The notes below the pieces were generated by a model, which did no database searches, was not told the origin of the DNA, and worked only from the letters and a program-made list of their open reading frames with translations. Both the position numbers and the translations under genes were made by a program. DNA of 64,000 nt, taken from the NCBI GenBank assembly GCA_023206055.1, contig CP065366.1, positions 124,001 to 188,000 on the forward strand. Direction: 5' to 3'. The DNA comes from Vibrio cyclitrophicus (lineage in GTDB: Bacteria > Pseudomonadota > Gammaproteobacteria > Enterobacterales > Vibrionaceae). Positions 1 to 11,572 of this stretch are shown here, piece after piece; the stretch's first letter is position 1; the number at the start of each line of letters is the position of its first letter.

Positions 1-2882
<2,882 letters not shown>

Positions 2883-2979
2883 CAACACCCAAGGGGTTTT
2901 GTGGACTCAATAGAAAGACAGACCTTGAATGAGTTTGAAGAGAAATAACTTTTAGATAAGCTTTCCGAATTTTAAAATT

Positions 2980-3098
2980 TGCTTGGCGACCATAGCATTG
3001 TGGACCCACCTGATTCCATGCCGAACTCAGAAGTGAAACACAATAGCGCCGATGGTAGTGTGGGGCTTCCCCATGTGAGAGTAGGACATCGCCAGGCT
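2980..3098 (+). rRNA. 5S ribosomal RNA
   Basis: Starts TGCTTGGCGACCATAGCATT and ends in GTAGGACATCGCCAGGC. These ends pair with each other as in gammaproteobacterial 5S rRNA, and the 119-base length is normal. It lies about 100 bp after the 23S rRNA in the same direction and belongs to the same rrn operon. Confidence 0.97.
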
Positions 3099-3168
3099 TT
3101 AAATATCGTTACCTGTGTATACATGTAACAACATCTACAGTGTACTAATCTGTTGATGACAATTTGTT

Positions 3169-3259
3169 GGAGGGATGGCTGAGTGGTCGAAAGCACCGGT
3201 CTTGAAAACCGGCAACCGTTAATAGCGGTTCTAGGGTTCAAATCCCTATCCCTCCACCA
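3169..3259 (+). tRNA. tRNA-Ser (UGA)
   Basis: A 91-base class II tRNA. Acceptor strands GGAGGGA and TCCCTCC pair and CCA is encoded. The anticodon loop CTTGAAA gives anticodon UGA. The long variable arm (AACCGTTAATAGCGGTT) is typical for serine. It lies about 70 bp after 5S rRNA and just before a strong terminator, so it is probably the distal tRNA of the rrn operon, although a separate promoter in the 70-bp gap cannot be excluded. Confidence 0.95.
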
Positions 3260-3265
3260 CCATTG

Positions 3266-3297
3266 AAAAGCCCGCTGAGAAATCAGCGGGCTTTTTT
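3266..3297 (+). terminator. rrn operon / tRNA-Ser terminator
   Basis: Stem AAAGCCCGCTGA, loop GAAA, stem TCAGCGGGCTTT, followed by a T run. It ends transcription of the rRNA operon and the tRNA-Ser. Confidence 0.93.
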
Positions 3298-3320
3298 CAT
3301 ATTTGTCGTTTAGAAAAACA

Positions 3321-3346
3321 ATAAAGAGCACTAACGTGCTCTTTAT
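3321..3346 (-). terminator. ilvY terminator
   Basis: Perfect hairpin ATAAAGAGCAC - TAAC - GTGCTCTTTAT with a T-rich run on the minus strand, just past the end of ilvY. Confidence 0.8.
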
Positions 3347-3384
3347 CTGTGACTCCACACCGGCTTGTTATCACTTATAGATAA

Positions 3385-4275
3385 CTAGTCTTGGAGGTAT
3401 TTACCTTCAGCGACCTGCCAAAATGCTCTAATTAACGGATTTTCTAACTGCGATCGCTTACAGCACACTCCCAATTCAAACGGCTTGATTGGCTCTATTT
3501 TTAAGCGGTCGACTTTATCTCTCACAGGGCTGTTGTTGATTACAACGTCTGGCGCGATACCAACCCCACAACCAAGAGCAACCATACTTACGATCGCTTC
3601 ATGACCTGATACCTGAGCGTAAATGTTGGGCTTTATCTTCATCTTTTTGAACCACGCGTTCGCACGTTCTCGTGCAGTACCTGCTTCTGGGATGATAAAA
3701 GGTACTTCATTCCAGTTTGGTTTATCTGATTGCAGCTGCTGGCTAAAACTACTCACGCCGGATGGGATGATGACTGACAGTGGTATGTCGCTGATGGTTT
3801 CGAACTCTAATCTTGAGGGAAGAATGTCTGGCTTCGCTGAGATAGCGATATCTGCTTCATCATTTAAAATTTTGTCGATAGATTGAGCCGGATCGCCAGT
3901 AGAGAGCTTAAATTCAATATACGGATGAATAGCCCTAAATTCGGTTATGAGTTCAGGTAGGTGACTGTAGCTAGCCGTTACTGAACAAAATATACGGATC
4001 TCACCTTTAAGTTCTTGCTCTCCGCCCTTCAGGTGAAGGTTATATTGCTGCCACTCTCCCACGATGCTCAATGCTACAGGCAATAGGTGTTTTCCTGCTG
4101 GGGTAAGATCAACACTGCGGTTGTCTCTGATTAGCAGTTCTTGTCCTGTTTCCTCTTCAAGCTTTTGTACCTGACGGCTCAGCGCAGAAGGACTGACGTG
4201 CATAGCAGCAGCGGTTTTGCTGAAACTTTTGCTGTCACATAAATGTATAAATAATTGTAGAGATTTTATGTTCAT
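3385..4275 (-). CDS. ilvY: LysR-type activator IlvY
   Basis: Cytoplasmic LysR-family regulator that in enterics activates the divergent ilvC gene when bound by acetolactate or acetohydroxybutyrate. The N-terminal winged helix-turn-helix starts MNIKSLQLFIHLCDSKSFSK and contains the typical HVSPSALSRQVQKLEEE segment. The rest is the two-lobed effector domain. The frame stays open upstream to 4341, but the ATG at 4275 gives 296 residues, matching the roughly 297 of E. coli IlvY, and begins at the family's normal first residues. The gene diverges from ilvC across about 146 bp that hold a candidate operator. The identification rests on sequence plus this arrangement. Confidence 0.93.
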   Translation of the reverse strand: MNIKSLQLFIHLCDSKSFSKTAAAMHVSPSALSRQVQKLEEETGQELLIRDNRSVDLTPAGKHLLPVALSIVGEWQQYNLHLKGGEQELKGEIRIFCSVTASYSHLPELITEFRAIHPYIEFKLSTGDPAQSIDKILNDEADIAISAKPDILPSRLEFETISDIPLSVIIPSGVSSFSQQLQSDKPNWNEVPFIIPEAGTARERANAWFKKMKIKPNIYAQVSGHEAIVSMVALGCGVGIAPDVVINNSPVRDKVDRLKIEPIKPFELGVCCKRSQLENPLIRAFWQVAEGKYLQD

Positions 4276-4295
4276 GTTCTGCGATCGTTTCCATG

Positions 4296-4310
4296 TTGCA
4301 TTTATTGCAA
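4296..4310. promoter_or_regulatory. candidate IlvY operator
   Basis: Palindrome TTGCATTTATTGCAA in the ilvY-ilvC gap. It fits the LysR T-N11-A pattern (4297 to 4309) and lies about 20 bp upstream of the ilvY start. The role is inferred from position and from the known divergent control of ilvYC. Confidence 0.55.
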
Positions 4311-4421
4311 TAACTAATTGTGAATATATCACTTTCAGCAACGGAGTGTCTGTTTTAGTATGAAGTCATTCGATAGAGAGATATCGACCTTACGGACTTA
4401 TTTTTAAAGGAGTGCCCTAGA

Positions 4422-5906
4422 ATGGCTAACTATTTCAATACATTAAACCTTCGTGAACAACTTGACCAATTAGGTCGTTGCCGCTTTATGGATCGTGAAG
4501 AATTCGCGACAGAAGCTGAGTATCTTGAAGGTAAGAAAATCGTAATTGTTGGTTGTGGTGCTCAAGGCCTAAACCAAGGCCTAAACATGCGTGATTCTGG
4601 TCTAGACGTATCTTACGCTCTACGCCAAGCAGCAATTGATGAAAAGCGTCAATCATTCAAAAATGCTGATGAAAACGGCTTTGTTGTGGGTAGCTACGAA
4701 ACGCTAATCCCTCAAGCAGACCTAGTAATCAATCTTACTCCTGATAAGCAACACACAAACGTTGTTGAAACAGTAATGCCTCTAATGAAGCAAGGTGCTG
4801 CTCTTGGTTACTCTCACGGCTTTAACGTTGTTGAAGAAGGCATGCAACTACGTGATGATCTTACGGTTGTAATGGTTGCACCTAAATGTCCAGGTTCTGA
4901 AGTTCGCGAAGAGTACAAGCGTGGCTTTGGTGTACCAACATTGATCGCTGTTCACCCAGAAAATGACCCTAAAGGCGAAGGTTGGGATATCGCTAAAGCT
5001 TGGGCTGCAGGTACTGGTGGTCACCGTGCTGGCTGCCTAGAGTCTTCTTTCGTAGCGGAAGTTAAATCTGACCTTATGGGCGAGCAAACTATCCTTTGTG
5101 GCATGCTACAAGCAGGTTCTATCGTATCGTACGAGAAGATGATTGCTGATGGCATCGAACCGGGCTACGCAGGCAAACTTCTACAATACGGTTGGGAAAC
5201 GATCACTGAAGCACTGAAGTTTGGTGGCGTAACTCACATGATGGACCGCCTATCTAACCCAGCTAAAGTTAAAGCGTTTGAGCTTTCTGAAGAGCTTAAA
5301 GACCTAATGCGTCCGCTTTACAACAAGCACATGGATGACATCATCTCTGGTCACTTCTCTAGCACGATGATGGCTGACTGGGCGAACGATGACGTGAACC
5401 TACTAGGCTGGCGTGAAGAGACAGGCGAAACGGCATTCGAAAACTACCCGGCTTCTGACGTAGAAATCTCAGAGCAAGAGTACTTCGACAACGGTATCCT
5501 AATGGTTGCTATGGTTCGTGCCGGTGTTGAGCTAGCATTCGAAGCTATGACGGCATCAGGCATTATCGACGAGTCTGCTTACTACGAATCTCTACATGAG
5601 CTTCCACTAATCGCAAACACAGTTGCTCGTAAGCGTCTTTACGAAATGAACGTTGTAATCTCAGATACTGCTGAATACGGTAACTACTTATTCGCTAACG
5701 TAGCAACACCGCTACTACGTGAGAAGTTCATGCCTTCAGTAGCAACAGACGTAATCGGTCGTGGTTTAGGTGAAACATCTAACCAAGTTGATAACGCTAA
5801 GCTAATTGAAGTAAACGAAGCTATCCGTAACCACCCTGTAGAATACATTGGTGAAGAGCTACGTAGCTACATGAGCGACATGAAGCGTATCGCTGTAGGC
5901 GGTTAA
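4422..5906 (+). CDS. ilvC: Ketol-acid reductoisomerase (class II)
   Basis: Second enzyme of valine, leucine and isoleucine synthesis: Mg- and NADPH-dependent alkyl migration and reduction of acetolactate or acetohydroxybutyrate. At 494 residues it is the long class II form found in gammaproteobacteria, with a duplicated C-terminal knotted domain. The dinucleotide-binding loop GCGAQGLNQG is at residues 44-53, and APKCPGSEVREEYKRG belongs to the N-terminal catalytic fold. The start has a good ribosome binding site (AAAGGAG) 8 bases upstream. It is transcribed divergently from ilvY, its likely activator, and followed by a strong terminator, so it is monocistronic. Confidence 0.98.
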   Translation: MANYFNTLNLREQLDQLGRCRFMDREEFATEAEYLEGKKIVIVGCGAQGLNQGLNMRDSGLDVSYALRQAAIDEKRQSFKNADENGFVVGSYETLIPQADLVINLTPDKQHTNVVETVMPLMKQGAALGYSHGFNVVEEGMQLRDDLTVVMVAPKCPGSEVREEYKRGFGVPTLIAVHPENDPKGEGWDIAKAWAAGTGGHRAGCLESSFVAEVKSDLMGEQTILCGMLQAGSIVSYEKMIADGIEPGYAGKLLQYGWETITEALKFGGVTHMMDRLSNPAKVKAFELSEELKDLMRPLYNKHMDDIISGHFSSTMMADWANDDVNLLGWREETGETAFENYPASDVEISEQEYFDNGILMVAMVRAGVELAFEAMTASGIIDESAYYESLHELPLIANTVARKRLYEMNVVISDTAEYGNYLFANVATPLLREKFMPSVATDVIGRGLGETSNQVDNAKLIEVNEAIRNHPVEYIGEELRSYMSDMKRIAVGG

Positions 5907-6005
5907 TTAGTCGCTTAGATACTGATAAATATGTAGAAAAAGCAAAGCAGTATCACTAACTCCTTACAGGTTGGAGTTGTAAATAAGCAGCACAACATCT
6001 AATAG

Positions 6006-6038
6006 AAAGGCTTGGTCGCCGTTGACCAAGCCTTTTTT
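6006..6038 (+). terminator. ilvC terminator
   Basis: Hairpin AAGGCTTGGTC - GCCGTT - GACCAAGCCTT followed by TTTT, about 100 bp after ilvC. Confidence 0.9.
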
Positions 6039-6130
6039 GCTTTTAGGGAAAAAGTATTACAAAGTAATTAAGTAATATTGCTTGATAGGTCTTCGTCGAC
6101 TTGCAGTTATTGATTGATCCTCAGAAATAC

Positions 6131-6162
6131 AAAAGGGTTGGTGCTTTCACACCAACCCTTTC
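6131..6162 (-). terminator. ubiK terminator
   Basis: Hairpin AAAGGGTTGGTG - CTTTCA - CACCAACCCTTT, 19 bp past the ubiK stop codon. The minus-strand tail is TTTT. Confidence 0.85.
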
Positions 6163-6180
6163 AGTTTTCTTGCTTTACGC

Positions 6181-6432
6181 TTACTTGTCGGCAATCTTTG
6201 CTTCTAAGTCCGCTAGCTTTTGTTCCATTTCAGTCAGCTTTTGGCGAGTGCGCAGTAGTACTTGTGTTTGAACATCAAACTCTTCACGGCTCACAACGTC
6301 TAGCTTGTTTAGTTGGCCTTGGATAACTTGGCGAACTTTTTGATCTACGTCTGAACCAAGCTCTTTTACTGGTTGAGGCATAGAATCGTGGATCTGCTTA
6401 GCAATCTGCTCTAGTTTTTTTGGATCAAACAT
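6181..6432 (-). CDS. ubiK: Ubiquinone biosynthesis accessory factor UbiK
   Basis: An 83-residue protein of the YqiC/UbiK family. It starts MFDPKKLEQIAKQIHDSMPQ and ends in a long Leu/Glu/Lys coiled coil (residues about 47-83, LLRTRQKLTEMEQKLADLEA). UbiK is known to form a complex with UbiJ and to help aerobic coenzyme Q synthesis. UbiJ is also in this window, at 53.9 kb. It may bind lipid or membrane through the N-terminal amphipathic part. Its own terminator follows, and vexB lies upstream behind another terminator, so it is a single-gene unit. Confidence 0.93.
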   Translation of the reverse strand: MFDPKKLEQIAKQIHDSMPQPVKELGSDVDQKVRQVIQGQLNKLDVVSREEFDVQTQVLLRTRQKLTEMEQKLADLEAKIADK

Positions 6433-6501
6433 ATCAATTAAAACTCCTGAATATTTACCACTATTCTATTTAATCACACTTGAGATGTCGCCTATGGCGT
6501 A

Positions 6502-6530
6502 TAAAAAAAGGCCACCGAAGTAGCCTTTTT
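6502..6530 (-). terminator. vexRAB operon terminator
   Basis: Minus-strand hairpin AAAAGGCTA - CTTCGG - TGGCCTTTT followed by T residues, about 22 bp past the vexB stop. Ends the efflux operon. Confidence 0.88.
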
Positions 6531-6551
6531 ATTGTTAATACGACTTAGCGA

Positions 6552-9500
6552 TTACTTATTATCAGCTAATTCTCTGTGTGCTGCTTTTGCTTCATCGACG
6601 CGAGCTAGCTTTTCTAGGTCTTTGTCTTCAACAAATACAGGTAGAGGTTTGTGTTTTTCAGCCAAGTAGCTGTAAATCACTGGCAGTACAAATAGCGTGA
6701 AGATAGTACCAATCGCTAGACCAGCAACGATTACGATACCAATACTAAAGCGCTGAGCTGCACCCGCACCACTTGCGTACATCAGTGGGATTAGACCCGC
6801 GATCATCGCAGCTGTTGTCATCAGGATTGGACGAAGACGAACCTTCGCGGCTTCCATTACCGCTTCGATACGAGTTTTGTGATGATGCAACTGTTCTTCT
6901 TTTGCAACTTCACAGATCAAGATACCGTGCTTGGTAATTAGGCCGACCAAGGTGATCAAACCTACTTGCGAGTAGATGTTCATCGTTGCCGCACCCCAAG
7001 CCAGAGCGATTAGGGCACCACAGATCGCCAGTGGTACAGATACCATGATAACTAATGGATCTTTCAGGGATTCGAATTGAATCGCCAATACCAAGAAGAT
7101 GATAGCCAGTGCTAGACCAAAGGTCGCGTAAAGTGCGCTACCTTCAGTTACGTATTGGCGTGCTTCACCCATGTAATCGTGGTTGTAGCCACTTGGAAGC
7201 TTATTCGCCGCCGTGTCTTCAAACCATGCAATTGCATCACCCATTGCAGCGCCTGGAGCAGGTACCGCACCAATCGTCGCAGAGTTCAATTGGTTGAAGT
7301 GAGGAAGAGAGCGAGGCTCTGCCACAACATCAATCGTGATCAAACTTCCTAGTGGTACAGCATTACCGTCCGCAGCTCGTACGTAGTAGTTATTCATCGA
7401 CTCTGGGTTCAAACGGAATTTACGTTCAACTTGAGGGATAACCTCGTAAGAACGACCATTCAAGTCGATACGGTTTACGTAGCCATCTGACATCATAGTA
7501 CCTAGCGTGATACCGATATCTTGCATGGTCACACCGTATGCGCCCGCTTTATCCTTGTCGATGTGTACTTTCATCGTTGCTGAGTCATAGTTCAGATCGA
7601 GATCCGAGTATACGAACAGTGGGTTTGTCGCTACATCAGTCAAGATGTCAGTGGTGATCTGGAACAAGCTCTCAAAACTGTTTGGTGTTGTTATAACAAA
7701 CTGAATTGGAAGACCTGAACCCGCACCTGGTAGTTCTGGCATTTGGAAGGCTGTTACTGCCATTCCAGGCACATCTTTCACCAAACCACCAACGCGGTTT
7801 GCTACCTCAGATTGGCTTGCTTCACGCTCACTCCAAGGAACCATAGATGCAATACCAAACGCTTGGTTTGCATTAGGAACACCTGTGAACACCTGCGCGT
7901 AAGCTACTTCTGGCTGATCAGACAGAATCTTGTTTACGTCGTTCATGGTATTTTGCATGAAGTCTAAGTTCGCATTAGATGGTGCAGTACCCATCAGCAT
8001 GATTACACCTTTATCTTCTGAAGGTGCTAATTCACTAGGGATGAACTTAAACAGCATCGGCAAGCTTGCAAATACGATAACAGCAAAGCCAATGAATACT
8101 GGACGGTGATTCATAACCGCACCAAGCATACGCTCGTAACGGTTAGTCATACCATCCAAAACGCTATGAACTTTCTGCTCAAACTTGCTCGGCTCAGCGT
8201 GAGCTTTTAGCATTTTTGAACACATCATTGGCGACAAGGTTAATGCCACGATACCTGATACAAATACTGAACCTGCTAGGGTTAACGCAAACTCTTTAAA
8301 TAGTGAGCCTGTGATACCACCCATCATTGCGATCGGCGCGTATACCGCGCCTAGCGTTAGTGTCATTGCGATAACAGGAACCGCAATTTCACGAGTACCG
8401 ATGATCGCAGCACGGAAAGGGGACTCCCCGAGCTTGATATGCCTATCGACGTTCTCAAGTACTACGATCGCATCATCTACCACCAGACCGATGGCGAGTA
8501 CCATTGCTAGTAGCGTCATCAAGTTCCAAGAGAAGCCCATTGCCTGCATTACCATTGCCACACCAATCAGAGACAGTGGGATAGTAACGATAGGGATCAG
8601 TACCGCTCGGAATGAACCTAAGAACAAGGTAATTACGATCAATACGATTAATGCCGCCTCAAGAATTGTCTTGATAACTTCTTGAATTGACTCGTTAATC
8701 GCAATAGTTGAATCGTACATTACGTTCATAGAGATGTTGCTTGGTAGGTTCTTCTCTAGTTGAGGAAGAAGCTCAAGTACATCTGCAGCGATGTTGATTG
8801 GGTTTGCACTTGGTGCCGCATTAATTGCAGCAACAACTGCTTCCTGACCGTTCGCACTTGCACGATAAACGTCGTGGCTCTTCTCTAGAGAAACCTTAGC
8901 GATGTCAGATAGGCGAATAATCTCACCTTCACCACTTCTAACGACTAAGTTCTCTAGCTCTTCAGTGTTTGATACTTGCGTGTCAGCACTGCCGTTATAA
9001 AGAACAAATTCACCTGTAGCTTGACCCGTAGCTGATTGGTAGTTGTTCGCATCCAATACCGCCATTACGTCAGTTGCCGTTAGGTTTACTGCCGCCATTT
9101 TTGATGGGTCTAGCCACACGCGCAGTGCGTATTTCATACCACCATATAGGTCAACTTTAGATACACCGTTTACCGTGAATAGTTGCGGGTTGATTACACG
9201 CTCTAGGTAATCGGTAATTTGACTCGATACCAACTCATCACTAGTAAAACCAATGTAGAGTACCGCCGTCGTTGAACCGGTCGACATAGTTACGGTTGGA
9301 TCTTCGGCTTCTTTAGGAAGCTGAGAACGCACCGAGTTAGTCTTGGCCAGTATGTCAGACAGCGCCGCATTCGGATCGGTGTTCAACTTCATGTTCACGG
9401 TAATAGTAGAACTACCGAGCACAGAAGAAGAAGTCATATAATCGATGTTATCCGCTTGAGCCACAGCCTGTTCGAGAGGCTGGGTGATAAAGCCTTGGAT

Positions 9501-9674
9501 AAGATCGGCACTTGCACCGTAGTAACTCGTGGTTACGGTTACGACGGTATTCGTCATTTCAGGGTATTCACGCACCTGCATTTTGAAGATTGCTTGTAAG
9601 CCAAGCAGTGCAATCAAAAAGCTGATGGATACCGCTAAAACTGGACGTTTAATAAAAACATCAGTAAAGCGCAT
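6552..9674 (-). CDS. vexB: RND multidrug efflux pump permease (VexB type)
   Basis: Inner-membrane proton/drug antiporter of the HAE1 RND family, 1040 residues, the usual length with twelve membrane helices and two large periplasmic loops. It begins MRFTDVFIKRPVLAVSISFL. Proton-relay acids are present in TM4 (GLVVDDAIVVLENVDRH, about residue 405), and the conserved Lys of TM10 is in GLITKHGILICEV (about residue 935). It forms a tripartite pump with VexA and an outer-membrane TolC that is not in this window. In V. cholerae the vexRAB locus, next to ubiK and rep, exports bile salts and detergents. The same gene order supports orthology. The gap to vexA is 11 bp. Confidence 0.93.
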   Translation of the reverse strand: MRFTDVFIKRPVLAVSISFLIALLGLQAIFKMQVREYPEMTNTVVTVTTSYYGASADLIQGFITQPLEQAVAQADNIDYMTSSSVLGSSTITVNMKLNTDPNAALSDILAKTNSVRSQLPKEAEDPTVTMSTGSTTAVLYIGFTSDELVSSQITDYLERVINPQLFTVNGVSKVDLYGGMKYALRVWLDPSKMAAVNLTATDVMAVLDANNYQSATGQATGEFVLYNGSADTQVSNTEELENLVVRSGEGEIIRLSDIAKVSLEKSHDVYRASANGQEAVVAAINAAPSANPINIAADVLELLPQLEKNLPSNISMNVMYDSTIAINESIQEVIKTILEAALIVLIVITLFLGSFRAVLIPIVTIPLSLIGVAMVMQAMGFSWNLMTLLAMVLAIGLVVDDAIVVLENVDRHIKLGESPFRAAIIGTREIAVPVIAMTLTLGAVYAPIAMMGGITGSLFKEFALTLAGSVFVSGIVALTLSPMMCSKMLKAHAEPSKFEQKVHSVLDGMTNRYERMLGAVMNHRPVFIGFAVIVFASLPMLFKFIPSELAPSEDKGVIMLMGTAPSNANLDFMQNTMNDVNKILSDQPEVAYAQVFTGVPNANQAFGIASMVPWSEREASQSEVANRVGGLVKDVPGMAVTAFQMPELPGAGSGLPIQFVITTPNSFESLFQITTDILTDVATNPLFVYSDLDLNYDSATMKVHIDKDKAGAYGVTMQDIGITLGTMMSDGYVNRIDLNGRSYEVIPQVERKFRLNPESMNNYYVRAADGNAVPLGSLITIDVVAEPRSLPHFNQLNSATIGAVPAPGAAMGDAIAWFEDTAANKLPSGYNHDYMGEARQYVTEGSALYATFGLALAIIFLVLAIQFESLKDPLVIMVSVPLAICGALIALAWGAATMNIYSQVGLITLVGLITKHGILICEVAKEEQLHHHKTRIEAVMEAAKVRLRPILMTTAAMIAGLIPLMYASGAGAAQRFSIGIVIVAGLAIGTIFTLFVLPVIYSYLAEKHKPLPVFVEDKDLEKLARVDEAKAAHRELADNK

Positions 9675-9685
9675 TGTGCCTCCAG

Positions 9686-10792
9686 TTACAGCTTAGGTGT
9701 TTCAGATGGTGGAGTGATTGCATCACTTTCAACAACCTTAACTTTGGCACCGTTACTTAGACGTACTTGGCCAGAAGTTACAACCGTATCGCCGGCTTTA
9801 ACGCCTTCAAGGATGTGTGCAATATCAGCTGTACGCTCACCTACTTTTACAACATGTTGAGCAACACGTTGAACGCCGTCTTCTTCAGTCAGGATGTAAA
9901 CATTGTCACCGTATAGAGTGAAAGTAATCGCTGTTTGAGGCAGAGTTACTTGGTTCTCTAGTTTAGGCAGAATGATGTTAGCGCGAGCGAACATACCGCT
10001 ACGAAGCTTGCCATCATTGTTTGGAATGTCTGCTTGAACTTGGATAAGACCACTTTGGATGCTTACTGCGGGTTCAATTGCACTGATAGAACCTTCAAAC
10101 GGTGTCTCTGGGTAAGCATCAACAAAGATGTCGATAGCTTGACCAACATTGATACGTGAGATGTCTGTTTGAGAAACGGTGAAGCGCAGGCGCATTACAC
10201 TGGTGTCTTCTAAACGAACGATATCTGTACCCGATTGTAGGTATTGGCCTAGGTATACGTTGCGAATACCAACAGAACCGTCGAATGGTGCGCGAATTTC
10301 ACGGCGCTCGATCGATGCTTTTAGGCTTTCAATGTCAGCAGATAGAGAGAAGTAGTTCGCTTCTGCTTCATCGTACGCTTCTTTAGAGATGGAGCCTTTC
10401 TTGAATAGACCTTGGTAACGCTTGTATTTTGCTTTCGCAGCAGGCAAACGAGCTTCAGAACTCTTTAGGTTTGCTTTCTCTACGTCAGAATCAAGACGTA
10501 CCAGTTGCTGGCCACTCTTAACATCCGTACCTGACTCGAAAGAGATCTGGTCAATAACACCGCTGGTTTCGTTTGCTAGTGTCACACCTTGGTTAGGTTC
10601 GATGAAGCCGATAGCTTCAATTACTGGAACCCAGTCGATCGGCTGAACTTCAGTTACCGTTACTGGAAACTCTGGTTCAGGGCGGTTGGCCATATACTCA
10701 GCAATTTTTTGTTGTTTGAACATGTTAAACCCAATAACGCTGCCGAAAAGTAGTACAGCGATGAGTAACATGAAGAAAGTCCACTTTTTCAT
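9686..10792 (-). CDS. vexA: RND efflux periplasmic adaptor (VexA type)
   Basis: Membrane-fusion protein linking the pump to the outer-membrane channel. An N-terminal anchor (residues about 4-22, FFMLLIAVLLFGSVIGF) is followed by the lipoyl/barrel-sandwich half-motif (about 70-110), an alpha hairpin (SSEARLPAAKAKYKRYQGLF onward, about 110-165), the second lipoyl half (REIRAPFDGSVGIRNV) and a beta-barrel domain. An open frame extends to a TTG at 10801, but that codon is too close to the GGAG element. The ATG at 10792 is preferred and gives 368 residues. vexR lies only about 18 bp upstream, and vexB 11 bp downstream. Confidence 0.92.
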   Translation of the reverse strand: MKKWTFFMLLIAVLLFGSVIGFNMFKQQKIAEYMANRPEPEFPVTVTEVQPIDWVPVIEAIGFIEPNQGVTLANETSGVIDQISFESGTDVKSGQQLVRLDSDVEKANLKSSEARLPAAKAKYKRYQGLFKKGSISKEAYDEAEANYFSLSADIESLKASIERREIRAPFDGSVGIRNVYLGQYLQSGTDIVRLEDTSVMRLRFTVSQTDISRINVGQAIDIFVDAYPETPFEGSISAIEPAVSIQSGLIQVQADIPNNDGKLRSGMFARANIILPKLENQVTLPQTAITFTLYGDNVYILTEEDGVQRVAQHVVKVGERTADIAHILEGVKAGDTVVTSGQVRLSNGAKVKVVESDAITPPSETPKL

Positions 10793-10810
10793 TATGGTCA
10801 AAACTCCGAT

Positions 10811-11392
10811 CTAGTGTTTAATTATTGCGTCCCAACTCGCTTCGATTGCAGATTCTAGTTCTGCCTCATCAAGTTGGTAAAATCCTAAAGAATGCTTGCG
10901 TGCTAGAGAAACACTAGCCGACAAGCTCAATCCACCTAATACTTCATTGTTAAGTGGTTTAAACAATCCTTGTTCTTTCCCCTCATTAAATAACAGCTCA
11001 ACTTGGGCAAACATTTTACGTTCTAGTTCCCTGAAGTTTAGGCTATTTGTTATGGGTAGAGAGTCATACTGAACCCGATTTTTTATTGCGGCTAAATTCG
11101 TTCCTGCTAAGTTCCATATGTTCAACCACATAGTACGGTAGCGTTGCTTAATTGGATCCGAATCATTAACCCCATCTTGAACAGCATCAGCTACTCTTTG
11201 AGTCACGAGCATTCGAACATCTTCTATCAAGTGCTCTTTATCATCGAAGTAGCGATAGATAGTGCCTGCAGCTACTCCTGCTTCTTTGGCTAATTTTTGC
11301 ATTGAAAGGCCTTGGAAACCAACCTCTGCAATTAGCTTTTCAGCTGCAGAAAGTATTTGCTGGCGTTTATCCCGAGGTGCATGAGTTGTCAT
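10811..11392 (-). CDS. vexR: TetR-family regulator of the efflux operon (VexR)
   Basis: Regulator of 193 residues. The N-terminal TetR helix-turn-helix (residues about 9-55) includes LSMQKLAKEAGVAAGTIYRY, a near-ideal family signature. The C-terminal ligand domain is divergent, as usual. It is the first gene of vexR-vexA-vexB, with a 22-bp perfect palindrome directly upstream, a typical autoregulatory TetR operator. In V. cholerae VexR has been reported to activate the operon rather than simply repress it, so the sign of control cannot be read from sequence. Confidence 0.92.
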   Translation of the reverse strand: MTTHAPRDKRQQILSAAEKLIAEVGFQGLSMQKLAKEAGVAAGTIYRYFDDKEHLIEDVRMLVTQRVADAVQDGVNDSDPIKQRYRTMWLNIWNLAGTNLAAIKNRVQYDSLPITNSLNFRELERKMFAQVELLFNEGKEQGLFKPLNNEVLGGLSLSASVSLARKHSLGFYQLDEAELESAIEASWDAIIKH

Positions 11393-11404
11393 ATTTCAAC
11401 CACC

Positions 11405-11426
11405 AATGAATGAACGTTCATTCATT
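11405..11426. promoter_or_regulatory. VexR operator palindrome
   Basis: Perfect 22-bp inverted repeat whose left half is AATGAATGAAC and right half its exact complement. It resembles AcrR/TetR operators and lies 13 bp upstream of vexR, on the side facing rep. Identity of the binder is inferred from position. Confidence 0.8.
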
Positions 11427-11572
11427 ATAGCCTAATAACCACACACATGTGCAACAAAGTTTTACATAATCAGCGTAAAAATCTTGTATAAGAGAACGTA
11501 GCATTCGTGCTGTTGCAGCATTATTATAGGCGCGCAATTGAATTCGCCCCTCTAGACCAAACTGAGAATCAA

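Noticed and set aside
2972..3358. A 128-codon minus-strand frame across 5S rRNA and tRNA-Ser
   Set aside because: Antisense to two structural RNA genes and a terminator; no ribosome site; not credible.
8311..8685. A 124-codon plus-strand frame rich in Ile/Ser/Thr
   Set aside because: Shadow of the opposite strand of vexB with no ribosome site.
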